Origin: Ilyomonas sp965199905
GTDB taxonomy: Bacteria > Bacteroidota > Bacteroidia > Chitinophagales > Chitinophagaceae
Direction: 5' to 3'
NCBI GenBank assembly: GCA_965199905.1
Contig: OZ241366.1
Coordinates: 1,550,001 to 1,614,000 of the forward strand
Length of the DNA: 64,000 nucleotides
A model generated the notes under the pieces. That model saw only the letters and a list, made by a program, of their open reading frames with translations, was not told the origin of the DNA and ran no database searches. This document shows, piece by piece, positions 43,389 through 51,022 of the stretch. The translations under genes and the position numbers were made by a program. Each line of letters starts with the position of its first letter. Within the stretch, counting starts at the first letter, position 1.

Positions 43389-43670
43389 ATGACACTTGAC
43401 CAATTCAAGGACAAGCATTACGGCAAATGTGGGACTGAAAAAAGAGAAGAACTCGAAGCGGGATATGAGAACTTTAAAATAGGAGCATTGCTTCATGAGG
43501 CAAGACTTGAAAAAGGCTTGACACAGGAAGAACTCGCAGAGAAAGTCGGGACGACTAAATCATATATTTCTAAAATTGAAAACAACGTCAAAGAGGTTCG
43601 CATATCGACCCTTCAAAGAATTGTTGAAATTGGGTTGGGTGGACAAGTACAATTATCAATCAAGCTTTAA
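43389..43670 (+). CDS. XRE-family antitoxin (cassette 8)
   Basis: A 93-residue protein started at 43389 (MTLDQFKDKHYGKCGTEKREELE). The N-terminal TLDQFKDKHxGKxGTxxRxxxE and the HTH LLHEARLEKGLTQEELAEKVGTTKSYISKIENN are the standard partner of Gp49-type toxins. An in-frame ATG at 43365 overlaps the toxin gene and is an alternative start. It should neutralise the toxin and repress the operon. Confidence 0.87.
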   Translation: MTLDQFKDKHYGKCGTEKREELEAGYENFKIGALLHEARLEKGLTQEELAEKVGTTKSYISKIENNVKEVRISTLQRIVEIGLGGQVQLSIKL

Positions 43671-43698
43671 GTGACAGAGAGAAGCACGTGCCACCAAC

Positions 43699-44805
43699 AT
43701 GAACTGTGTAAAAAACCAAATAAATCAGGCGATATTTTTCGAGTAGTTGTTATCGAACAAAGTTTGGTTGTGAACGACAGTAAAAACTTGTTTGAGAAGC
43801 TTGTTGCAGACGGCGATCAACGCCAGTTTTTTATTTTTTCCTTTCGCGACTAACCGTTCATAAAGTTGTTTGCAGGCAAGGTTGCTTTTTATAGCACTGA
43901 GTGAACACATATACAGGATGTTGCGCAGCGTTTTGCCGCCTTGCTTGCAAATTTTACTTCGTCCGCGGATGCTGGTACCGCTCGTGAACTCTATTGGACT
44001 AAGACCTGCATAGCTAATGAGTTGCCGGTAATTATTCATGTCTTTAAACCCTTGTGTGTAAACAATCAGTTCTGCCGTTGCCCGTTTGCCAATTGACATG
44101 ACACTGTTTACTTTTTGTACGAGTTCAGGCTGTCATTCTACAAGTTTTTTATCCAGTTCTTTTTCAAGCAGCTTCTGTTCTTTTTCTAACTCAGCAACAA
44201 TTTTCCGGTACGCCCTGATGACGGCTGCACTGCCGGCAGGCAGCTTCTCCAGGCTATGTATCTGGTTAGTAAAGGCGGTGATTTCCGTCGTTATTTTTTT
44301 TATGGCATTATTAAGTGTTTTGCATTCAAAGTAAAGCCCGCCTTGGGCATTTGTGAAGCAACAGGCTTGCGTTCAATCCCATACTCACAGATGCGCCGGG
44401 CATCCTTGCGGTCACTCTTGTTGCGCTCTAAATGCATCTGGATGTAACGCTTGATCTGTAAGGCATTGACCACACTGTATATAGCCTGATGCTGGTGTAA
44501 AAAGAACATCAGGCTGATGTGATAGACGCCCGTGGCTTCCATTACAAAGCGGTAATCCCGTCCGGTTGATTTCAGCAACTGTGTAAACCCTTTTGTGTTG
44601 TTGGTCACTTTAACATGTTGCAGCACCTTGCCATCATCCTGATAACAAACATCGAGCGTATCGCAGGACACATCAATGCCGCAGTAAAGAGAAGTTGATT
44701 CATTCATAGACAATTGTTTTAGTTTTGTTGGTAAGGAAAAAAAGGAAGAACAATCTTACTATACTGCCCACTATCCTAATACGAGCTTTTTGCTCAATGA
44801 ACTGT
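43699..44805 (-). mobile_element. IS110-family insertion sequence, decayed
   Basis: The element carries a broken IS110-type transposase on the minus strand. The 9-mer ATGAACTGT occurs at 43699-43707 and 44797-44805, on both sides of the transposase, and may mark the shared core at the ends. If so the element is only about 1.1 kb, short for the family, so the true right end may lie further, up to about 44940. It interrupts the left arm of an attC-like palindrome (GTGCCACCAACATGA). Noncoding sequence upstream of the transposase gene (44714 on) could include the bridge RNA. Confidence 0.65.
43725..44713 (-). pseudogene. IS110-family transposase with frameshift and stop
   Basis: The N-terminal half (44713-44300) has the DEDD-type catalytic motifs: YCGIDVSCDTLDVCY, FVMEATGVYH and SDRKDARRICEYG. 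A frame change near aa 128 moves into LYFECKTLNNAIKKITTEI, which is followed by a helical region and an in-frame TGA near 44135. The C-terminal domain (44099-43725) has QLISYAGLSPIEFTSGTS and SKICKQGGKTLRNILYM, the transposase_20 domain with its catalytic Ser region. At least two lesions make it inactive. Confidence 0.85.
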
Positions 44806-44942
44806 CCGGCATGTGAGTAAGAGGAAGGCAGGGATAAGCATGTTGGAGAAGCTCTTAGGCTTACAAGTATTGACTATCTTACTTAAGCCTTCTGCTTTTT
44901 CAAATTTTGTTAAGTAAGAATACATCAATTCTGAGAAAATGT

Positions 44943-45149
44943 AAACGTAGGAAAAGTATTGCTGCAAGCAGGGCTGACACAACGCAGCCGCTACTGCAGT
45001 AGTTTCGCTATTTAGCATTAGTTCCAGCGTGACGGAACGCAGGTGAACATTGGTAATAAACATCAACAATTGTCCATTAATTTAGCTTCGGTTATCGGCT
45101 GACACGGCGCTATTATCCGGCCTGCAGCAATACCAAACCGTTAGCGGCA
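44943..45149 (+). repeat. attC-like site 8 (about 200 bp)
   Basis: Left arm GTAAACGTAGGAAAAGTATT GCTGCAAGCAGGGCTGACAC; right arm CGGCCTGCAGCAATACC then AAACCGTTAGCGGCA. The left core is diverged, and the sequence left of it is disturbed by the IS110 insertion. Confidence 0.6.
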
Positions 45150-45175
45150 AACTGTGACCCTCTTCAAAATCTAAC

Positions 45176-45574
45176 ATGGATTCAGTTTTTATACTTCATC
45201 ATTCCTATGAAGTCGACGACTAGGAGGAGACTAAACTAATCGGTGTTTACACATCCAGTAATAAAGCAGAAGAAGCTATACAGAGACTTAAGTCAAAGCC
45301 AGGCTTTAAAGATCGACCTGATGATTTTATGATCAGCGAATACGAGCTCAATAAAGATTATTGGGTAGAGGGCTACTCCGTTATGACAACAATAATGGTC
45401 AAAGACATAACTGATAATTGGAAAGCGGTATCTGCGGCGGTACAACCAGACAACACTTACGGGATAGTCGAAAAGTATGAAAATGACATATTAGGTGAAT
45501 TTAAAGACAGCGACATTGTAAGATGTGATGAACGGGAGGGTATACTATTTGCCATTGAAAAGGTTGCTGATTAA
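45176..45574 (+). pseudogene. DUF-type small protein gene with internal TAG (cassette 9)
   Basis: The frame starts MDSVFILHHSYEVDD, meets TAG at 45221-45223, and continues EETKLIGVYTSSNKAEEAIQRL, KSKPGFKDRPDDFMISEYEL and NKDYWVEGY. This matches a known small-protein type (VFxLHHSYE...EExKxIGVYSS...AIxRLKxxPGFxDxPxxFxIxEYELDKDxWxEG). A second part follows (TTIMVKDITDNWKAVSAAV...). Except for the TAG the 133-codon frame is open. Translation may restart downstream, giving an 81-residue product from 45329, but loss of function is likelier. Confidence 0.65.
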
Positions 45575-45577
45575 GTC

Positions 45578-45728
45578 TGCGCACAACATGCATGTTTATG
45601 TAATACTGGCGGAAGAGCATAAACTGATCTTTTTTATCTTTAATCATCATCAACAAGTTGATGAAGCATTAGTATTTCAAATGCCAGTACTACATAAACA
45701 TGTTCAACGTTATAGGCAACCAATTGAC
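45578..45728 (+). repeat. attC-like site 9 (about 150 bp)
   Basis: Left arm TGCGCACAACATGCATGTTT ATGTAATACTGGC; right arm GCCAGTACTACATAAACATG then TTCAACGTTATAGGCA. The two arms are almost fully complementary over about 25 nt. It belongs to the shorter size class. Confidence 0.75.
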
Positions 45729-45770
45729 ACACCAAACAATTTAAAAAGTTTAAGCAGGACAAAATATATT

Positions 45771-45878
45771 ATGACTTATAAAAAAATAAATAGGATATCG
45801 GTTCATGCAGACGGAGAATGTTATTCTCAACCGGCAAAGCTAAAAGCTGTTATAAGCAATCTTTATTTGACATTTTAA
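45771..45878 (+). CDS. Very short hypothetical peptide (cassette 10)
   Basis: A 35-codon frame (MTYKKINRISVHADGECYSQ...), 12 bp upstream of the RidA-like gene. No RBS or family is recognised. It may be a leader or simply chance; the position in a cassette head is its only support. Confidence 0.2.
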   Translation: MTYKKINRISVHADGECYSQPAKLKAVISNLYLTF

Positions 45879-45890
45879 AAAATCTATACA

Positions 45891-46274
45891 ATGGTTGACA
45901 GAAAAAATTTTAATACTACGAGAGCTCCGAGAATGAGCGAATTCTTTCCGCAATCAGTAATTGCAGGAGATTTTATTTTCCTTTCCGGAACACCAGGTAT
46001 AACTCTGAAATCTGGTAAAATAATAAGTGACGACTTTGAAGAGCAAACTAGACAATGCTTTGTAAATATCAAAACAATTTTAGAGGAAGCCGGAAGCAAT
46101 ATGTCAAAGGTAATTAAGACAACAATTTTTATGGTTGCCGGAAACGATTTTAGCATTGTAAATAAAGTATATTCTGAATTTTTCCCGGAAAATTCACCTG
46201 CCCGCAGTGTGCCTCAAGTATTGGCTTTTCCTGCTGGAATTCTTATTTCAATAGAATGTATAGCACTTGTATAA
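45891..46274 (+). CDS. RidA/YjgF-family protein (cassette 10)
   Basis: A 127-residue protein. The C-terminal block ENSPARSVPQVLAFPAGILISIECIAL includes the conserved Arg of RidA enamine/imine deaminases and the adjacent conserved Glu position. The start FFPQSVIAGDFIFLSGTPGI is typical. RidA members hydrolyse reactive enamines from PLP enzymes; this copy is a cassette gene and may serve a more specialised role. The stop is 13 bp before the last attC-like half-site. Confidence 0.85.
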   Translation: MVDRKNFNTTRAPRMSEFFPQSVIAGDFIFLSGTPGITLKSGKIISDDFEEQTRQCFVNIKTILEEAGSNMSKVIKTTIFMVAGNDFSIVNKVYSEFFPENSPARSVPQVLAFPAGILISIECIALV

Positions 46275-46286
46275 TATGACTTTGGC

Positions 46287-46336
46287 TGCCTGCAACATGG
46301 GACTTCCGCCGATGTTGGTGTTCTTCACCAACATCG
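46287..46336 (+). repeat. Truncated attC-like half-site and hairpin at array end
   Basis: TGCCTGCAAC (46287-46296) matches 8 of 10 bases of the complement of the cassette 10 start. It is followed by ATGGGACTTCCGC and then a perfect 11-bp hairpin, CGATGTTGGTG-TTCTT-CACCAACATCG (46310-46336). No right arm with GTTR was found, so the array probably ends here, possibly by deletion. Confidence 0.55.
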
Positions 46337-46504
46337 AATCACTGCTATGTATCTACACATAATAATAAGAGCGCATTCCGAAACATCAACTCATAACATC
46401 ATGAATTATACAATTACAACCCACCTGATTCATTCAATAAAAGAAGGATTGTAAAAAGAAACCGAACCACCGGTAGGAAACCTATTTTACTACATCTTTG
46501 CGGC

Positions 46505-47797
46505 ATGAAAAATCTGCCCATCAACAATACTCTGTTTACGCAAAACCGCAAACGGTTTATTGCAGAGATGAAGCCTGACAGCATTGCCATTTTCAACAGT
46601 AATGATGAGATGCCGATGAATGGTGATGCGCTGTATAAATTTACGCAGAACAGCGATCTTTATTGGCTTTCCGGTATCGAGCAGGAAGATACGATGGTGG
46701 TTTTATATCCTGATAATCCCGATGCAAAACACAGGGAAGTATTGGTGTTGGTACGACCCAATGAACTGAAAGAAAAATGGGATGGCAGACGATTGCGTTC
46801 GGCTGAAGCCAAAGAGGCGTCAGGCTTTGAAACGGTGATATGGCTCGATACTTTGCCTGCATTATTGCAGCTATGGATGCATACAGCAGATACCATTTAC
46901 CTGAACACGAATGAAAATGACCGCAAAGGTAATTTCTATAAAACACGCGATTACCGCTACATTGATGAAATTAAAGAGCAATACCCGCTGCATCATTATG
47001 AGCGAAGCGCCCGCATTTTAAAGAAGCTGCGGCAGATAAAATCCGGGGAAGAAGTGGCTGTTTTACAACAGGCAATTGACATTACCGAAAAAGCATTCCG
47101 CCGCTTATTATCTTTTGTAAAGCCCGGCGTAAGGGAGTATGAAATAGAAGCCGAAATTGTACATGAATTTCTTCGCAACCGCGCTACCCGCGAAGCTTAC
47201 AGCAGCATTATTGCGGGCGGCGACAGAGCCAGGACGCTTCACTATATTTCAAATAACGAAGAAGTGAAAGATGGCGAAATGATACTGATGGATTTTGGTG
47301 CGTTGTATGGTGGTTATGCAGCCGATTTAACAAGAACGATTCCTGTAAATGGTAAGTTTACAGAGCGGCAAAAAGAAGTGTATAATGCGTGCCTGCATTT
47401 ACACAACTTTTGCAAAAGCTTGCTGAAGCCGGGCATTACTTTAAATGATTACGAAGCTAAAGTTGGCGATGAAGCTTCACAGGTTTTTATAGAAATCGGA
47501 TTGCTGAAAGAAGAAGATGTAAAGAACGAAGACAAGAGCAACCGTGCTTATCGCAAATATTTATATCATGGCATTTCGCATCATTTGGGCATCGATGTAC
47601 ACGACTTGGGAAGTAAAGCCATTCCGCTGCAGGCAGGCATGTTGCTTACTGTAGAGCCGGGCATTTATATAGAAGAAGAGCAAATGGGTATTCGCATTGA
47701 AAACAATATCTGGATTACGGAAGACGGCAATATTGACCTGATGAAAAACATGCCGGTAACGGCAGAAGATATAGAATCTTTAATGGCGCATTCATGA
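46505..47797 (+). CDS. pepP: Xaa-Pro aminopeptidase (aminopeptidase P)
   Basis: A 430-residue metallopeptidase that removes N-terminal residues before proline. The N-terminal domain has QNSDLYWLSGIEQEDT, and the pita-bread catalytic domain has LMDFGALYGGYAADLTRTIPV (two metal Asp), YHGISHHLGIDVHD (His), MLLTVEPGIYIEEEQMGIRIENN (Glu residues). All five metal ligands are visible. pssA overlaps its stop by 4 nt, giving a pepP-pssA-purS operon that starts right after the cassette array. Confidence 0.94.
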   Translation: MKNLPINNTLFTQNRKRFIAEMKPDSIAIFNSNDEMPMNGDALYKFTQNSDLYWLSGIEQEDTMVVLYPDNPDAKHREVLVLVRPNELKEKWDGRRLRSAEAKEASGFETVIWLDTLPALLQLWMHTADTIYLNTNENDRKGNFYKTRDYRYIDEIKEQYPLHHYERSARILKKLRQIKSGEEVAVLQQAIDITEKAFRRLLSFVKPGVREYEIEAEIVHEFLRNRATREAYSSIIAGGDRARTLHYISNNEEVKDGEMILMDFGALYGGYAADLTRTIPVNGKFTERQKEVYNACLHLHNFCKSLLKPGITLNDYEAKVGDEASQVFIEIGLLKEEDVKNEDKSNRAYRKYLYHGISHHLGIDVHDLGSKAIPLQAGMLLTVEPGIYIEEEQMGIRIENNIWITEDGNIDLMKNMPVTAEDIESLMAHS

Positions 47798-48570
47798 AGC
47801 AGATACCCAATATTCTTACTTTAATGAATCTTGTTTTCGGGTGCCTGGCTATTGTTGCCGTGTTGCAACCGGGCTTAACAACTTCTCAGGATGATGCAGG
47901 ATTGAGCCTTGTTATTTTGCCGCAGAATATGGTATGGGCTTCTGTCTTCATTGGCTGCGCTGCCGTTATCGATTTCCTGGATGGCTTTGTGGCAAGGCTT
48001 TTCAAGGCATCATCATCATTGGGCGCACAGTTAGATTCGTTGAGTGATGTGGTGAGTTTTGGTGTGGCGCCGGGCTTTATTGTTTATACATTTTTACGAT
48101 ATAGTTTTTCGCAATTGCCCGATGGATTAAACATCAGCACAGCATGGTTAGTACCCGCATTTTTAATTCCCTGTGCCGGCGCTTACCGGCTTGGAAGATT
48201 CAACATTGATACAGAGCAGAGCTATGGTTTTAAAGGCGTTCCTATACCGGCGGCAGGCTTGTTTGTGGCTTCCTTTCCGTTGATTTATTTTTATACAAAC
48301 AATGCAACTGTGTATTCATTGTTACTGAATCAATGGTTTTGGTATGCAGTCATTTTAATCATCAGTTACCTGATGATTTCAACATTGCCAATGCTGGCGT
48401 TGAAGTTTAAAAATGCAACTGTAAAATCGTTTCTTCCTTTTATTATTGTTTTGGTTATTGCACTGATTACCGCCTTATTTGCCGGCTGGCTGGCGGTGCC
48501 GGCTGGCTTTATTGTGTATGTAATAATATCTTTACTTTTTAAACCGACAACAACTTCATCTCATGTATAA
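47794..48570 (+). CDS. pssA: CDP-diacylglycerol-serine O-phosphatidyltransferase
   Basis: A 258-residue membrane enzyme that makes phosphatidylserine, the precursor of phosphatidylethanolamine. The CDP-alcohol phosphotransferase motif is IDFLDGFVARLFKASSSLGAQLDSLSDVVSFGVAPG (the DGxxAR-x8-G-xxx-D-xxx-D pattern). Several membrane helices follow. Its ATG overlaps the pepP stop, and its stop overlaps purS by 8 nt. Confidence 0.93.
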   Translation: MKQIPNILTLMNLVFGCLAIVAVLQPGLTTSQDDAGLSLVILPQNMVWASVFIGCAAVIDFLDGFVARLFKASSSLGAQLDSLSDVVSFGVAPGFIVYTFLRYSFSQLPDGLNISTAWLVPAFLIPCAGAYRLGRFNIDTEQSYGFKGVPIPAAGLFVASFPLIYFYTNNATVYSLLLNQWFWYAVILIISYLMISTLPMLALKFKNATVKSFLPFIIVLVIALITALFAGWLAVPAGFIVYVIISLLFKPTTTSSHV

Positions 48571-48808
48571 TATTCAGATTAAAGTGATGCCTTTAAAAGA
48601 TTTGTTAGACCCGCAGGGAAAAGCCGTGCTGAGCGGTTTGCAAAACCTGAACCTGCAAGGCGTTCAGGATGTTCGCATTGGTAAACACATCACTATGCAG
48701 ATAGATGCTGCCAGCGAGGAAGAAGCCCGCAAATTAGCTGAAGAAGCGGCTAAAAAGTTATTGGCAAACCCTGTTATGGAGTTTTACGAAATTGAACTGG
48801 TGAATTAA
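48563..48808 (+). CDS. purS: Phosphoribosylformylglycinamidine synthase subunit PurS
   Basis: An 81-residue protein with the PurS pattern VMPLKDLLDPQGKAVLSGLQ, LNLQGVQDVRIGKHITMQID and VMEFYEIEL. PurS links PurL and PurQ in the fourth step of purine synthesis. Neither purL nor purQ is adjacent. It overlaps pssA by 8 nt. Confidence 0.92.
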   Translation: MYNIQIKVMPLKDLLDPQGKAVLSGLQNLNLQGVQDVRIGKHITMQIDAASEEEARKLAEEAAKKLLANPVMEFYEIELVN

Positions 48809-48819
48809 ATACATGATTT

Positions 48820-49044
48820 ATGAGTAAACAAATTCAAATACCCGTCACTGAATATGAAGCTTTGAAAGAAGAGATTGCTTTATTAAAAGACAATCCATTT
48901 CTACAAAAAATGAATCGTCTTCTCCACTTGCTTTTTGAAGAAAAGTATGGTTTGTATTTGCGGAATGACACGCAGGATTTAACCGCTGCCTCTATTAAGA
49001 ATAGCTGGGATTTGACTAAAACAAGCCCCTGGGATAATGTATAA
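48820..49044 (+). CDS. Antitoxin-like small protein of MazF pair
   Basis: A 74-residue protein (QIQIPVTEYEALKEEIALLKDNPFLQ...). The helical N-terminal part and acidic C-terminus (NSWDLTKTSPWDNV) look like a toxin-binding antitoxin, and its stop overlaps the MazF-like gene by 8 nt. It starts 11 bp after purS, so the pair may ride on the pepP-purS transcript. Confidence 0.65.
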   Translation: MSKQIQIPVTEYEALKEEIALLKDNPFLQKMNRLLHLLFEEKYGLYLRNDTQDLTAASIKNSWDLTKTSPWDNV

Positions 49045-49375
49045 TCAAAGAGATATTGTTCTTGTACCTTTTCCTTACTCTGACTTGTCAGCCGTAAAAA
49101 GAAGACCTGTTTTGGTATTATCGAATAACGATTATAACATCGCCTTTGCTGATATTTTGGTTTGCGTAATCACAAGTAATTTGTTCGAGGATAATTATTC
49201 ACTGGTTCGGGAAGACAGCGATTTAGAATCAGGTTTATTACCAGAGAAATCAATTATAAAATGCCATAAACTTTTTACAATTGAGCAGACGCAAATAATA
49301 AAGAAGTTCAGCACGCTGAATCAGAATAAGTTTTCTGAGGTTATAAAACTTCTGGAGCAGCTTATTAAAGATTAA
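49037..49375 (+). CDS. MazF/PemK-like toxin
   Basis: A 112-residue protein with the MazF fold pattern QRDIVLVPFPYSDLSAVKRRPVLVLSNN at residues 4-31, then VCVITSN and IKCHKLFTI. Family members are sequence-specific mRNA endonucleases blocked by the upstream partner. It lies outside the cassette array, though close to it, and its flanks have no attC-like sequence. Confidence 0.8.
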   Translation: MYNQRDIVLVPFPYSDLSAVKRRPVLVLSNNDYNIAFADILVCVITSNLFEDNYSLVREDSDLESGLLPEKSIIKCHKLFTIEQTQIIKKFSTLNQNKFSEVIKLLEQLIKD

Positions 49376-49397
49376 TAAGCTTGTAAAACAATCGTCC

Positions 49398-50063
49398 ATG
49401 CTTCACCTTGTTCCCACACCCATTGGTAATCTGAAAGACATTACTTATCGCGCAATCGAAGTATTGCAATCTGTTGATGTGATACTGTGCGAAGACACAC
49501 GAACTTCTTCTAAACTTTTACAGCATTACAGTATACATAAACCACTATCTTCTTATCATCAGCACAACGAGCATAAAATTTTGCAACATATTGTTGACCA
49601 GTTATTGGCTGGGAAAAATATGGCATTGATAACAGATGCCGGCACGCCGGGCATTTCCGATCCTGCTTTTTTATTGGTGCGAGAGTGTATAAAAAACAGT
49701 ATTAAAGTCGAATGTCTTCCCGGGGCAACGGCTTTTGTTCCGGCGCTGGTAAACAGCGGCTTGCCAATTAACCGCTTTGTGTTTGAAGGTTTTTTACCAC
49801 CCAAAAAAGGCAGGCATACGTTGCTTACCAAACTGGCAGAAGAAGAACGGACAATTGTATTTTACGAAAGCCCGGTGCGGCTGGTAAAAACATTACAGGA
49901 ACTTATCACATACTTCGGTGCGGAGCGGAAATGCAGCGTGAGTCGTGAGCTGTCGAAGATGTTTGAAGAAAATAAGCAGGGCACATTGCAGGAAGTGTAC
50001 GAGCACTTTTCGGCAAAAGATGTAAAGGGAGAAATTGTGATTGTGATTGAAGGTAAGGAATGA
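49398..50063 (+). CDS. rsmI: 16S rRNA (cytidine1402-2'-O)-methyltransferase
   Basis: A 221-residue tetrapyrrole-methylase-fold enzyme that methylates C1402 of 16S rRNA with S-adenosylmethionine. Signature blocks: VPTPIGNLKDITYRAIEVL (residues 4-22), LCEDTRTSSKLLQHY, ALITDAGTPGISDPAFLLV and VFYESPVRLVKTL. It is slightly shorter than E. coli RsmI (286), typical for this phylum. Confidence 0.93.
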   Translation: MLHLVPTPIGNLKDITYRAIEVLQSVDVILCEDTRTSSKLLQHYSIHKPLSSYHQHNEHKILQHIVDQLLAGKNMALITDAGTPGISDPAFLLVRECIKNSIKVECLPGATAFVPALVNSGLPINRFVFEGFLPPKKGRHTLLTKLAEEERTIVFYESPVRLVKTLQELITYFGAERKCSVSRELSKMFEENKQGTLQEVYEHFSAKDVKGEIVIVIEGKE

Positions 50064-50177
50064 TTGAAATTTAATATTGAATAAGTAAGATTTAATATTA
50101 TCTCTGGAAAGAAAAATCTGAATGTTTCACTTCAATAATAATCAATATTAAACCTTACGTATTCAATCCTTTGTTAG

Positions 50178-50888
50178 CTAACTCAAATTATAATACACTT
50201 TCTGCACATCTTCATCCTGCTCTATTTTATCTACCAGTTCCAATACTTCTTTCGCCTGTTCTTCTTCAAGATGTGTACTCGTTGTAGGTATGCGTGTAAG
50301 CTCGGCGCTGATAGGTGTGATGCCTTTATCTTCCAATGCTTTACTCATGTGTCCGAATTCTTCGTACGGCGTGCGGATAACGATATTGCCTTCATCATCT
50401 TCCCCGATTTCTTCCAAGCCATAATCAATTAAATCGAGCTCCAGTTCATCCATATCAAGTCCTTCTTTTTTCACTTTAAATTCGCCCATACGATTGAATA
50501 GAAAGCCTACGGAACCACTGTTTCCCAATATACCATCACCTTTCTTAAAGATGTTCCGAAGGTTGGCTACGGTACGTGTTGGATTGTCGGTTGCCGATTC
50601 TACCAGCACTGCCACACCGTGCGGCGCATAGCCTTCGTATACAATCTCTTCAAAATTATCCATCTCTTTTCCTTGCGCTCGCTTAATGGCAGCTTCCACC
50701 CTGTCTTTCGGCATGTTTACACCTTTGGCATTTTGCATGCAACGGCGTAAGGCAGAGTTGGTATTGGGATCAGGACCTCCCGCTTTTACAGCAATGGCGA
50801 TTTCTTTTCCAATGCGGGTAAATTGCTTTGCCATCTTATCCCAGCGGGCAAACATGGTGGCTTTTCGTACTTCAAATATGCGTCCCAT
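50178..50888 (-). CDS. yebC: YebC/PmpR family translation or regulatory factor
   Basis: A 236-residue protein of the YebC/TACO1 family (MGRIFEVRKATMFARWDKMAKQFTRIGKEI, then RAQGKEMDNFEEIVYEGYAPHGVAVLVES). Members help ribosomes translate proline stretches or act as regulators. The N-terminus differs slightly from the canonical AGHSKWANIKHRK, as in the Bacteroidota variant. Convergent with rsmI. Confidence 0.93.
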   Translation of the reverse strand: MGRIFEVRKATMFARWDKMAKQFTRIGKEIAIAVKAGGPDPNTNSALRRCMQNAKGVNMPKDRVEAAIKRAQGKEMDNFEEIVYEGYAPHGVAVLVESATDNPTRTVANLRNIFKKGDGILGNSGSVGFLFNRMGEFKVKKEGLDMDELELDLIDYGLEEIGEDDEGNIVIRTPYEEFGHMSKALEDKGITPISAELTRIPTTSTHLEEEQAKEVLELVDKIEQDEDVQKVYYNLS

Positions 50889-50980
50889 ATCGTAATCGTT
50901 ATATTATATGTTTACGTAAAATAATTCTATAAAACGGCGACAAATGTAAAACAAGCAACGGTTGTATCCAATAAACAAAA

Positions 50981-50998
50981 CAGCCGCTTGCGCGGCTG
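50981..50998 (-). terminator. Rho-independent terminator of the amino acid permease gene
   Basis: CAGCCGC-TTGC-GCGGCTG forms a perfect 7-bp stem, followed on the minus strand by TTTTGTTT. It lies 25 bp beyond the stop of the permease gene. Confidence 0.8.
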
Positions 50999-51022
50999 CT
51001 AAAGTATTATTCGTTATAGAAA

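Larger units (their letters stand above)
36359..46296 (+). other. Integron-like gene cassette array without integrase (CALIN-like)
   Basis: About ten units with genes in plus orientation are separated by long imperfect palindromes. Each unit opens with GTT... and closes with the reverse complement ...AAC. Pairs are GTTGTAGGCA/TGCCTACAAC (36359, 36944), GTTGCACGCC/GGCGTGCAAC (37135, 37872), GTTAGGCGGC/GCCGCCTAAC (38859, 39531), GTTGTGCGCT/AGCGCACAAC (39661, 41292) and GTTAGCTGTT/AACAGCTAAC (41839, 42753), all exact; GTTATGCGCA/TGCACATAAC (41484, 41646) and GTTATAGGCA/TGCCTGCAAC (45719, 46287) are near matches. This matches cassettes inserted by single crossover at G^TT in attC sites. No tyrosine recombinase is in the window. 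Boundaries to neighbouring core genes are at 36359 and about 46300. Confidence 0.8.

Noticed and set aside
36359..46296. CRISPR array
   Set aside because: The repeated elements are long palindromes of 140-200 bp separated by whole genes, not short direct repeats with uniform spacers, and no cas genes are present.
36359..46296. Prophage or conjugative island
   Set aside because: No structural, portal, relaxase or integrase genes are seen. The units are single genes or toxin-antitoxin pairs with matched ends.
48820..49375. The MazEF-like pair as an eleventh cassette
   Set aside because: No attC-like palindrome or matching GTT/AAC ends flank it; it lies tightly between purS and rsmI.
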